Shown piece by piece: positions 35,790 to 45,987 of a stretch of DNA of 64,000 nt; the first letter of the stretch is position 1, and every line of letters begins with the position of its first letter. Source of the DNA: Microdochium bolleyi. Its lineage: Eukaryota; Ascomycota; Sordariomycetes; Xylariales; Microdochiaceae. The stretch is taken from the NCBI GenBank assembly GCA_001566295.1, contig KQ964255.1:434001-498000 (forward strand), written 5' to 3'. A program made the position numbers and the translations under genes. The notes beneath the pieces are model-generated. The model made no database searches. It saw only the letters and a program-made list of their open reading frames with translations, and was not told the DNA's origin.

Positions 35790-38597
35790 GATTGCTGCTT
35801 GGTTTGATGTTGCGGGGAGGGTGTTTTACGAGAAGATGAAATGACGTGATATTGATGCGTTGGTTGTCCTTGTTGCTGTAGATATTGTGGTTAAGGGGCG
35901 TGTCCTTCGAGAAGATAGGCCGATAGTCTTGATTTATACGCGTATCCAGCGGGTTGCCATCGAGTGGTGCGGTTTGTCTTGCGGCGACTTTCTGTCGCAT
36001 ACTTGCAACCCGGCTCTCGGCCACTTCTCGCCAACTTAAAAGACAGCCCAGGAGCTCCAGTCTCCGGAGCTCGCCCGCTCGGGGAAGTGGAGCCCAACTC
36101 AAGTCGTCTTCCCCACACCAGAACTGGCAGCACCTGATGACCTCTCGCGGACACTTTCAACAAAGTGCTGGAGGGCCGTTGCATGTCTGTGTTGCCACTG
36201 CAAGAAACACACTGGCACCGAGAAAGTATCCGGCGCAGTGCCTCACGCCTTCGGGCAGCGCAATGCAGTTGTGAAGGGAATGCTGACCCCGTGTTGTACT
36301 GGGGGCCTGCGACTTCTAGGGAGATGGGTTGGTGAGCACATCTAAGCGGTCACTTTTCGACAGACAGGCTGACTGGGCTCTGAGATATCGTCGCCCTTCA
36401 CGAGGTGCTTGCGCAGAAACTTTGGGACAGGCAGGCATCCGAGTGAACTAGACCGGGCTCGAAATATGTTTTATGCACCCGTGTGTGGAAGCACGAAGAT
36501 CTCAAGTCGTTCTCGGTGACAAGTCTTGGGACCACGTGCTCGCTTTCTCCGACTCTGGTTGTGACCGAGATACAGCTTCTGGCTGTGCACATGCATGGAA
36601 ACAGACAGTTTGCGTATTCCCCGGCGCCTCTTAAGGAAGATGTCATGTGAGCAATGAACCACCATCAATCATGAGGCCCTGTGGACTACGCAGATGAAAC
36701 CCGTCCCTGATTTGGTGAACACATGCGATCACGATCGTAGCTTGGCCTCCGACCGACTGATCCGCGAGCGCACGGCACGGCCGCCTAGGGGCCGCCGCAT
36801 GGCGGGCCCGCAACGCATCACCGGTAATTAACCAATGCCCTGGCAGAGCCACCACTAGCCTTAAGTGCTTGCATGAGCCAAGTCGGTCCTGAGTGGAGGC
36901 CCTCGAGTCCTGCTTAGGTATGATGCAGGAGATTGTTGTTGGCCGCTTCTCTTATCTCGCCTCGCCAACAGCAGATCCGCAATACGGCTGTTTCTCAAAT
37001 ATTTTTTGCGGCTGGTCAGAGAGTCTTATTGTAGAAGATAACAGTCGAGCGTCGAGATAGGCCTTGGCTGCTCTGTTCAAATCATGAGCCCCTGACGGGA
37101 TGTCGCTCTGTACTGCGACGAGAGTTGTGCATTGGCTGAGACATCCGAGAACCATAGCTGCCCAAGAGTTTGCGGAGGCCCTGCTCAAGAAGCAGCAAAG
37201 GCCGCACTTGCAGAGTCCGATGATTGTCGAACAGCGTATGGAAGTTTGGACGGATGAAAGTCGAGTCTCGACCAGCAAGACTCAGTAGTGTGGTTGGCGC
37301 TTGAGAGACACTTGCTGCACAATAAAGGAGAGGCCCAGACGGGCACCGCTCTGCCACTGCCCTCCTCAATGGAGTTGGTTGGTCACGGCTTCGGTAGTTC
37401 GTGGCAGTTTGTGAGACCTGTCCTCGCCATCCGAGTGGCCAGTCTGCCTGCCAGGAACCAAGGCAAAGACAAGAGTCCAGACCAGGGAGGCGATCTCTGA
37501 GTCGCACTTCAATCTGGTTCCCGCATCACGACTTATCAAGCCCAGTGGGCCGGTTGTGGGTACCGGTAAAGGCTATTTCCACACGCTGCCTGACTTATGC
37601 ATGTCGCTCACCAGGGCCCCCTGTGGTCCTGAGCAAATGAGGTGCGCTGTTGCTCATCCAACGACCGACCAAGTGGGCAGCAGAAGGCTGAAAGCCCCTG
37701 CACAGCTGCGTCCGCTGGGTTCCAGTGTGTGTCGCAGGCCAGTCAGTGGCTTGATGGACCGGCTACAGGCACCGCTGTCGCATACCGGGTGACGTGTGCC
37801 GCGAGCTTTGCATTTGTGCTCATTGTGCTCTGGTGGTCGGTGAGCCCAGGCAAGAAGTGGTCGAGAAAGGGAGAGTATTCTGAAGTCTTTGCGAGCAAGG
37901 AAAGGTTGCCATGCCGGGGTTGCAAAGAACCTGGAATGTAAACTCGTCCCTTGCTAAGGTTGCAAGTGAAGCCGGCTCTTGGAGCAGTGCACTAGGACGA
38001 ACGACTTGCCCGTAATGGTGTGGTCCATCGCATCGCGATCGCAGCTGTGAAGGACGACGAGCTGTGTGCAGTGCACATGTGGCATGTTGATGAGCTCCCT
38101 GCCAGTGCATTCGCTGCCCAAGGTCGCTCTCGACCCGGTGATGGCTGGCGCTCAGGACAGGACCGGGGCGCAAGACCGTAGTCCGTAAGAAGGAAAAGTG
38201 AACCAAAGACGTGCCGTCGGCGGGAGATGAAAAAAGAAACGGGCTGCAGCAGTCGGGCGCACAGATGGAAGGCGTTTCAGCAAACAGCTCAACTAGAACT
38301 GCGTAAGAGCGTGCAGGCCGGGGCGGGACCGCCCTGGGCTGGGGCCACTGCCAGCACCTGCACCTGCCTCAGCAGGGAGCCCCAAGCTGCCTGGCGAGGT
38401 TACTTGGCCAGCGCAGCCCGTGCAGGTTCCTTCGGCACTCCTTCCCCAGCTGCAGCTCCAGCCCCGTCCGTCCACCTCCTTCTCCTCCGCCCGCCTGCTG
38501 ACAACTTCCTTCCACGACATCGACACCGCACAACACAGACAGCACACCTCCCGACGACCACAGGACATACATTATCACTCCATCGGCGCATCCAGAC
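35790..38597. other. 2.8 kb divergent intergenic region between the methyltransferase and Whi5-like genes
   Basis: Holds both promoters. The last 250 bp before the Whi5-like ATG are strongly pyrimidine-rich. No other gene recognised; the open frames here overlap and have low-complexity Arg/Ser/Cys-rich products. Confidence 0.55.
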
Positions 38598-39750
38598 ATG
38601 CTCTCGCCCACCAAACGGCAGCAGCCCGAGGCTGTTGCTGACAAGGTCCTCAAACGGGTCGAGGTCAGCAAGGTAAGACTCTTCACGCAGGAACCTCCCA
38701 TCCCCCGCCCCACGGCGACCGACAAGATACTGACCTGAATCTACGGGTGCACAGATTGCCCGCAGGCTGCAAGGATGCCTCGCCCTTGCACAGTTCAAGA
38801 CCAAGCACGGCTGGGAAGACCTCAACCTCGACACCATCGAGCCCAAGGTCGAGGAGCAGATCCGGCGCAAGCGGCAGTTTGAGGGCGATGTGCTTTCCGA
38901 CTCGTCCTCCAGCACATCCGACCTCCCATACCCATCTCGGGCGCTCATGAGCTCACCCATGAAGGCGCCCTTCTTCTCCGATGCGGTCGGCTCCAGCAAC
39001 GGAAGCACCGGCCATCGCAAGCGCACCTACATGGCCACTTTTGACATGAACATGTCCAGCCCGACGAAACGTTTCAGAACGTCGCCCACCGCACACAAGT
39101 CCTTCCACCCCGACAACGGCCCCACGAGAGCGCACAGGCAACTCATCCAGTCCTCTCCCATGAAACCCCGACGCCAGCAACATTTCACCACTTCCAATGG
39201 CCCAGATGTGTCATTTTTCCGGGGGACCCGCCGCCCCTCGGTGGACCTGACGTCGCCAAATTTTGCTGCCCCTTCAGATGACGACGATGACATCCTCGGC
39301 ATACACTCCTTTCGGGTCGACGCAAACCGGTCGTCGCCACCGCGGACGCCCCCTATGCGGAACAGGAGTCTGAACCGCCGCCCGAACAAGACCGCTACCG
39401 CCACTGGCAACAAGACCGGCGAGGAAGGTGCGGATCTCCTCCTGTACCTTGCAGCCTCCCCTTCTCCAGCCATGCCCTCAGGCAGGACACGCATGGAGCC
39501 TCCTTCGACGCCGCCATCTAAGAAAGACCTTGCCCTTCCCTCGTCGATGATGACGACCCCTGGCGGCGGGAACCTCTTCCCCACAACTCCCGGACAGCCC
39601 TTCGACCTCTCCGACTTCGTCAACATCACTCCAAGCCCGGCCCAGAAGCAATGGAAGACACCTGGAGGCTTCTCTGCTGCTCGGACGCCCCGGAGCATGA
39701 CTCGGGCACGGCTCACATTTGATGAGCCCTTGCAGCTCAATGGCATCTGA
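38598..39750 (+). CDS. whi5: Whi5/Nrm1-type G1/S transcriptional repressor
   Basis: Exons 38598-38672 and 38755-39750, with an 82 bp intron of phase 0, give 356 residues. A conserved helical motif at about 17-66 (KVLKRVEVSK, IARRLQGCLALAQFKTKHGW, VEEQIRRKRQ) matches the Whi5/GTB region that binds the Swi6/Swi4-Mbp1 factors. Two further short motifs typical of the filamentous-fungal members are present: LLLYLAASPSPA (253-264) and FDLSDFVNITPSPAQ (308-322). The rest is disordered with many SP/TP sites, candidate cyclin-dependent kinase targets. In yeast Whi5 and Nrm1 hold SBF/MBF targets off until phosphorylation. By analogy this protein would set the G1/S threshold. Which of the two functions applies is not decided by sequence. 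The intron falls inside the helical motif. Confidence 0.78.
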
Positions 39751-42152
39751 GCTCGGACGCCTGAGGACAACGTGCACTTGTGAATTTTCACAAGTTGCAT
39801 TTCTCCCTCTTTCATCCCTGCCATAAATACCCGCACCTAGCAGGGACAAACACAATATGGCAATATGAGCAAACCACCTATGAGCCAACGACAGCCCTCA
39901 ATTACTAATTTCGACCATCGCCGCCACCACACCTGCTTCCATCCCCGGACCGGGCCACAAACATATTTGTGCCGGACTATGCTCAGAGCAGGACCTGCTG
40001 AGCTACACAGATACGGCGACAGACCTGGGCCGTTGAACCACTTTCTTCACGAGGACATATTACCCGCATTCCCTCTCATTTGTACAGCGCATGTTTTCTT
40101 CGCGTCATTCTCGCGTGTGGTCAGCGGACACTGGCACACTGTTCCGTTATTCGAGAGGGGTTCTGTTTTCATTGTGTGTACGAGGATCATGTTGGAGCAA
40201 CTACTACCAGAGGGACGGCGTTTAGGCGTGCGTGTGTTTGCCTTGCTTTGCGTCGATTGTCTGGAAAGAGGCTGGCTGAATCTTGCAGAAACAAGAAACG
40301 AGGTGGCCTGGAAAGGACGCCATGTGGGCCCATTTACGCGCCCCGGACGCGTTCGGCACACGAAACAGGGGTCGGTATGACGCGACTTTTTTGCGCTAAA
40401 TTCCTTGGCTCTTCAAAAGATAGCCAATGAACACTGTTAAAATCTACACCAAGCACGTAATTGCCCGTTCGGGCTGTCCTAATCCGTAAAGTGCATGCAC
40501 ACACGTCGACTTCACGATCCTCGGGACAAACTAGACCAAGATAACGCCCACTTCATGCAGCCAGCGTGAATGCCGTGCGGACGAGAATGAGGCAGACAGC
40601 CAACGGCCAGGCGTCCGACGTGAACCCCCGCACCAGGTCATCCAACACGCCATTCCGTCGCCGCCATGGTGACGTGGCCTGGCTGGCCATCGTAAACCAC
40701 CATTCTCGAGTAAGCTCTCTGATATGCCCTCACATGTATCCGACTCGTCTCTCCTCATAGTGCAGTGCCGGCATCAACGTGGTTGAATGAGCCGGCAGCG
40801 TGTCCAGTGAATCATATATACCTGTTGAAGTGATGCTCGCTGGATCTACGAGCCTGAAGCGGAAACGTGTGGTATGCAGGTTGGCACCGGGAAAGAGGTT
40901 GTGCTTGTAGTGGGCGACCCTGACGACGACCAGGTGAACTTCTTGCTCGGGTGGTGGGAGTCGAGACTTCCTCGCGTGCCCCCCTTTTGGAGAGTGTTGC
41001 GTTTGTCGGGCAGCCAGCGTGTAAGCTTAAACGAACGAGACAAAAGCTTCCACCATGAGAAGAACGGAGGGGTTTGCCGCGCGACCATAAGCAGAGAGGG
41101 CGAGTGAGAGAGGCCCTGCTACCGCTTCGGGAAACCCACACAAGGGCCAAACATTGACATATCCTGACAGTCCCCTTCCGCACGCACTGGCCGAACTTGG
41201 ACATTTCAAACCCCGTCGGAGGGCGGACTACGTAGGGCAGTGAACCTGTGAACCGAGCTTGGTGAGCTCCAAACCAAGCACCCACTCATTCTCTCTCAGA
41301 CCCAAGGCAGACCCCGTCTCGGGTTAACTAATGCCTTTTTCGAGGGCATGAATCAAGAACTGACCGAAGATTCACCCGAGCTTTCTCAAACGGCCGCTCA
41401 TTGCATTCAGCACGCTATTGGGTACAGTAGGAGAGATCCGTGGAAGCGAGCTGGGCGCCGTAATTCTGTTGTTGCCTTGAAAGCCGTTCTTTCTTTCTTG
41501 GGGCCATCAGTCAGGGCTAATGCCCTTTTTGTTAATATGGAAAGAACGGGTCATGGTATGTGCTCACTGGCTGCCTTGTCGTCGATGTGGCGTCTACTGG
41601 CTGTTGGTGTTTCTCTCGAGGCACTTGCCTATCATGTAGCCGCGTGGGTGATACTCGAGCATGCATAGGGGACCAGTCTTGAATGTGAAGTATGTACGTC
41701 AAATATTGGCTAGCTATCATATATACTGCAGATGTACAAGGAGTGGCTGAGAGCTCACGTCGTCTTAAGAGAAGAGAGTGAGCCTCCGAGACGTTTGTGC
41801 CGCCTCAGTCGACGAAAGTGTCCGTCACGTTCCTTCCCTTGCTCTACCACTTCGCTCCATGCCAGGTAAACCTGTGCTGGCTCCCCGGGCACTCCCGGAC
41901 CGGCCACCCGTCCTCCTTCTTGTGATATTGTGGGGTATCTCGCATGTCCCGCCATGCTCCGGAAAATGAGTGTGCAGATTACATTGGATGTATCTTTGAA
42001 AACAGACCCCAAAGTCAAAAATATTTGTACTTGCATGCTTTATGTACGCTGAATGAATGTGTTGGATTAGAAGAACAAAAGCAAAACTGCGAAATGTGCT
42101 GCGCTTTTCAAGCATTCTCAAAGAGAACTGGTGATGGAGGGTATGAGTGGAA
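39751..42152. other. 2.4 kb convergent intergenic region between the Whi5-like and membrane-protein genes
   Basis: Holds two 3' ends. Frames at 39865-40380 (+, 171 codons) and 41348-41668 (+, 106 codons) start with ATG but lack motifs and lie where 3' untranslated regions are expected; I do not annotate them. Nothing else recognised. Confidence 0.55.
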
Positions 42153-44408
42153 TCATATAGCGCGGCCAACGCGGCCGACACTCGTTTGGCTCCCATTGCT
42201 CCGGTTTCTTGTCACGCCCGGCCCGACGTCGGGGCCAGGCTCACTAAACGTGGAGTCGGACACACTGTACTTGGACGACGACGAGCTGTGAGTTCTAATG
42301 TGGGCCTGCCGGGGCGGCTCGGGTTTCTTGGCAATGTTGGCGATGTCTGCGGCATCGCTTGGCATGGCTGCCCGGAGCTCCGGTCGGTCGAGGTCGAAGG
42401 GGTCAGAGCGAACCCGATTGCGCCGCGTCTGGAAGGACTCTTCGCTGATTGTCGATTCCCTGACCACACTATCCACCGGCTGCCGCCTCATGACGGTGTT
42501 TTGGCTCTCGCGCCGCGCATGCCGAACACCCTGGACGTAGTTGCTTGGAGCTCTTGTTGAAGGTACTGCATTGGCGTCCGAGAACGGATTCTGCTCGGTC
42601 GGTGTCGACAGGGGCATCACCATGGCCGACACGTGCGACATCGAGTTGACGTCTGAGAACGGGTCAGCGGCCTCGAAGTTGAGCCCCATGTTGCTCATGA
42701 AGTGATCGGATGGTGCAGCCTGTCGAGGCTGAGGCTGTCTGGCCGTCGCAGCGGCGCCTCTGGATGCTTGTGCTGTGTTAATTGTCTGTGTGGGGGTCGG
42801 GCCTCCGTTGGCGACAGGACCCCTTCGTGGAGGAATGGGCGGCGCTGGATCCTGTGTCGGGACGGGATTTGGGCCCACAACGTTTGAACTCGCTCGGCCG
42901 CCGTCCTGCCCAGGCTTGAGTACCCAGGTCTGACCATCGTCCTGCGTCAGTCGGTCCCACCAGTCCGGATACTCGCGCTTCGGGGGAATATTAGGGACAG
43001 CGGCCGGCTGGGCGTCGGCGGCCGAGTTCGAGCGACTATGACTTCCGGCCATCAGAGGTCCGTATTGTGATGGACCTCTGTTGAGATCAACATCTGTCCT
43101 CTTGCGCATGCCCACAGCTTCCGCTGCCCTCAAGCCCAGTTCCACCACTTGCAGGCATGCCTCCTTATACTTGTAGGCTACCGAAGCCTTGAACCTCTGG
43201 GTTGCGGGTGTAGGACCAATCGATGTCCGCGTGATGACATAGGGCTCCTTTTCGCGGATGCCGCGCTCGGTGAAGGTAGGCGACGATGGGCTTCCGTTGC
43301 CGGTCCTCCTTCTCCTCCTGCGCCAGCAGAATAGAAAGGCGAGGATAGCAATAAGAACAGCGGTGCCAGCTACACTACCCGCCACAGCAGCTGTAGCCTG
43401 GGGGCCCATGCCGCTGCCAGACTCAAGGGAAGGGAGAGCCGTGTCCTGTGGCTTCGAGTCCGCGATCGTCGGTGTGGCGGACGACCCGGGCGGAGCAGGT
43501 TGTGTTGGTGCCAGGACGACCTCGCCTGACTCGCCACTCGAAGGAACAGTTTCAAGCACGTCCGAAGCCTGGGTTGGTGCGGGGCCAGCAAGAACGGGTG
43601 CAGGCTGTGTCGAGATCGTCGTGAAAGTAGACTGAACAGTGCTGCCAACCTCTGATGTTGTGCTTGTTGTGTCTGCAACAGGTTGCCCATTCGTGGGCTG
43701 CGGCTGAGAGCCAGCCGGCACGCCCGTTGGGGTAGGCCCAGCTGCCGTCGTAGAAGTCACATCTACCAAGGTTGAGGTCGGACCCGTGGCGTTGTCCGAG
43801 GTTGCGATAGGCGCGGCTGCTGGCGTGGTTGTCTCCGCGGATGGAACCGGAGCCACAGCAGGGGGTTGAGTCGCTTGAGACGTTGTGGTGACGGTCGTGG
43901 AAGGTGCAACGGCGTCCTGTGCTGGCGGAGGGTTTTGCGCAGGAGCTGTGGGAGCTGCTGCAGTCGTTGTGGGCGTGGTGACCTGAGGCTGCGCCGGCGG
44001 GGCCGTTGTCTGGACCGCAGCCGTAGTAGTGGTGTTCTGGGGTGCCGAAGTGGTAGTCGCAGTCGTTGTCGCGACTGCTGAGGTTGTAGATGGCTGAGCA
44101 GGTGCAGCCACCGGTGGCTGTGCCCCAGTAGGAGCGGCAGCTGGAGTACTGGCTGGTGGTGGCTGCTGGGTTTGAGTGACCTGAGTCGAGGTCTGAGCAG
44201 GCTGGTCCTGAGCCGGCGGCTGCTGCGCTGGTTGAGACGGAGAGGCGGTCACTTCCAGGCTTGCCGTCGTTGTTGTAGACGTGAGCAGGGTCGTGGTCAG
44301 CTGGGACGAGGCAGTGACTGTGACGTTGGCGGCTCGGAACGGCACGGCGGTGCATTTCTTGCCGCCTATCGTGGTGAGGAAGGCCCCGAGGGGCAGGTTG
44401 GTAGCCAT
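42153..44408 (-). CDS. Ser/Thr/Pro-rich single-pass membrane protein (wall-sensor-like)
   Basis: Single-exon gene of 751 residues. After a short conserved-looking start (MATNLPLGAFLTTIGGKKC), residues about 40-335 are a T/S/P/A/Q-rich region, heavily O-glycosylatable. A membrane helix follows at about 340-361 (AAVAGSVAGTAVLIAILAFL), then CWRRRRRR, a strong stop-transfer that puts the C-terminus inside. The 390-residue cytoplasmic tail includes two conserved-looking blocks (KEACLQVVELGLRAAEAVGM and WWDRLTQDDGQTWVLK) and Ser-rich ends. The layout recalls Mid2/Wsc cell-wall integrity sensors, but there is no WSC domain, no clear cleavable signal peptide and a much longer tail. A surface sensor or scaffold role is inference. 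Divergent from the gene at 45988. Confidence 0.8.
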   Translation of the reverse strand: MATNLPLGAFLTTIGGKKCTAVPFRAANVTVTASSQLTTTLLTSTTTTASLEVTASPSQPAQQPPAQDQPAQTSTQVTQTQQPPPASTPAAAPTGAQPPVAAPAQPSTTSAVATTTATTTSAPQNTTTTAAVQTTAPPAQPQVTTPTTTAAAPTAPAQNPPPAQDAVAPSTTVTTTSQATQPPAVAPVPSAETTTPAAAPIATSDNATGPTSTLVDVTSTTAAGPTPTGVPAGSQPQPTNGQPVADTTSTTSEVGSTVQSTFTTISTQPAPVLAGPAPTQASDVLETVPSSGESGEVVLAPTQPAPPGSSATPTIADSKPQDTALPSLESGSGMGPQATAAVAGSVAGTAVLIAILAFLFCWRRRRRRTGNGSPSSPTFTERGIREKEPYVITRTSIGPTPATQRFKASVAYKYKEACLQVVELGLRAAEAVGMRKRTDVDLNRGPSQYGPLMAGSHSRSNSAADAQPAAVPNIPPKREYPDWWDRLTQDDGQTWVLKPGQDGGRASSNVVGPNPVPTQDPAPPIPPRRGPVANGGPTPTQTINTAQASRGAAATARQPQPRQAAPSDHFMSNMGLNFEAADPFSDVNSMSHVSAMVMPLSTPTEQNPFSDANAVPSTRAPSNYVQGVRHARRESQNTVMRRQPVDSVVRESTISEESFQTRRNRVRSDPFDLDRPELRAAMPSDAADIANIAKKPEPPRQAHIRTHSSSSSKYSVSDSTFSEPGPDVGPGVTRNRSNGSQTSVGRVGRAI

Positions 44409-44409
44409 C

Positions 44410-44444
44410 GAGGCGAGGCGAGGCGAGACGAGGCGAGGCGAGAC
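44410..44444. repeat. Pentamer GAGGC/GAGAC repeat directly 5' of the membrane-protein ATG
   Basis: Seven 5 bp units (five GAGGC, two GAGAC) start one base upstream of the minus-strand ATG (44408-44406). In the transcript the leader would read repeats of GCCTC/GTCTC running into the start codon. This is an unusually close repeat for a start site; it could affect scanning or simply be an unstable tract. Confidence 0.85.
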
Positions 44445-45987
44445 CAGCTGCGGGTGATGGAAGCGTGTGCGGAAGCGCTTGGTGTCGTCGTGATCATCAA
44501 AGTCGACTGTTGCTGTGCTAGTTCATGACCCGGGATACCAGCCCCAGGCGGTTGGTAAAAAGTGGCGAAGATTGAAGAGAAGAAAAAGGCCGTCAAGGCC
44601 AGGCTAGGTTATTGTGACACCATAAGCAAGCAAGCGACAGAGTCCTTGCGAATCCTTCTGGGCGTGCGTATACTGGCGATGAGCAAGAAGGGCGAAGTGG
44701 AGGCAACCAGTGCGTACGGGAGGGAGAGCGAGGCAACAAAGAGAAAGGCCGTGGTGTTTGCTCACGCAGGGCCTGCTGGTGAGGTGTCACGAGGCGGATG
44801 GCGCAGGAGGAAAGGAGACATCGTGGCCGGCTGGTGGACAGATGGATGGTTGCTCCCGGAACCCGAGTGCTGGCTTGGCAGGCCGGAGAGGTTCGAGGAT
44901 CTCCAGGGTTGATGCGGGACCCCGGTCCTGCGACAGATCTGAAGCAGCCAACGCCGCCTCCGGCCGCTGCAGGCCCCGGCTCCTTCCTTCCAGAGTGGCA
45001 GCCACCTTGACCCTTAGCTGCCGCCGTGGTCTATATCGCCCGATGGGGGGAGGGGGGGAGGGGGCCGGAGGTCAATGCACCACACGTTGCGGTAGGATCT
45101 TGCTTGTCTCTCCAGTGCGAGCACGGTCGATACAAACATCCAAGGACGATGCCCGCCCACAGGACTCCGTGCAACAAGCAACGTGCACCAAGCAACGTGC
45201 AGGTATTGCAGAACAACAGCGCCACGGCAATCCTCCATCCTTTATCCTCCATCCTCCATCACGCACCGTCCCCGCGGATGGGCAGGCTCGGCCACGCCCG
45301 CGAGGCCGCGTTGAGTGCGTGGTGGTGGGTGGCAGTCCGAGCAGAGGGCCGGCGATGCAGCGGAGGGACGCCAAGCGCGGCCTGAAACGAAAGACGGAGG
45401 CTCGACAGGCCGTGGGACACGCAACAGCACGCACCTACGACAAACAACCGTCGGAGCCCAGCTCGACCCGGCCTCGGCGTTTCTACGTCACGCAAAGCTT
45501 GGTTGGCGCTGCCGTAATGGGCACCGCCTGGTGACACCAGCTGCACCAGGAGGATCCCAACGGCAGCGCAATGCAGCGGCGAGGCAATGAGAATAGCCCA
45601 GTCCGACCAACCGCTACGCCAGCCCAGGTGGTGATTGGCTGTGCATCGACTCCACGATCCACGATCCAGGGGGCAGGCCGCAGGGGCTCCAACTGTCCTC
45701 CGCAAGATCCCTCCGTCCCCGTCTGCTCTCCGCCCCTGCGGGGTTGGCTGCTCCGGACCGCCGCTTTCGAGGTGCCTGCAGTCGATGGATCGTGCTGGCG
45801 ACGACCTCTTCCACCAGTCCGCCACGCCGCACTAGGACAAGCCTACCCGAAGGCACCGTCCCGCCCGCCAGCCCCAGATCGCCGCCCAGCTGCGCATCTA
45901 GAAGCTCGACGCTCACAGGCACGTGGTCGGCCTTCCTGCGCCCTCGCATGCCGCTTCCTCTCATGCCCAGCTTGAGCCACAGCCGCA
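44445..45987. other. Divergent intergenic region, membrane protein and 691-residue protein
   Basis: About 1.5 kb with promoters for both genes. It has overlapping chance frames on both strands (for example 44710-45534, +). At 45045-45064 there are three plus-strand G-runs of 6, 7 and 5 separated by single As, a G-quadruplex candidate. No RNA gene recognised. Confidence 0.55.

Noticed and set aside
39865..40380. 171-codon plus-strand frame after the Whi5-like gene
   Set aside because: Begins about 115 bp after the stop, has no domain features and probably lies in the 3' untranslated region.
41348..41668. 106-codon plus-strand frame with a hydrophobic C-terminus
   Set aside because: ATG-initiated and moderately protein-like, but isolated, with no motif or splice partner; too little to annotate.
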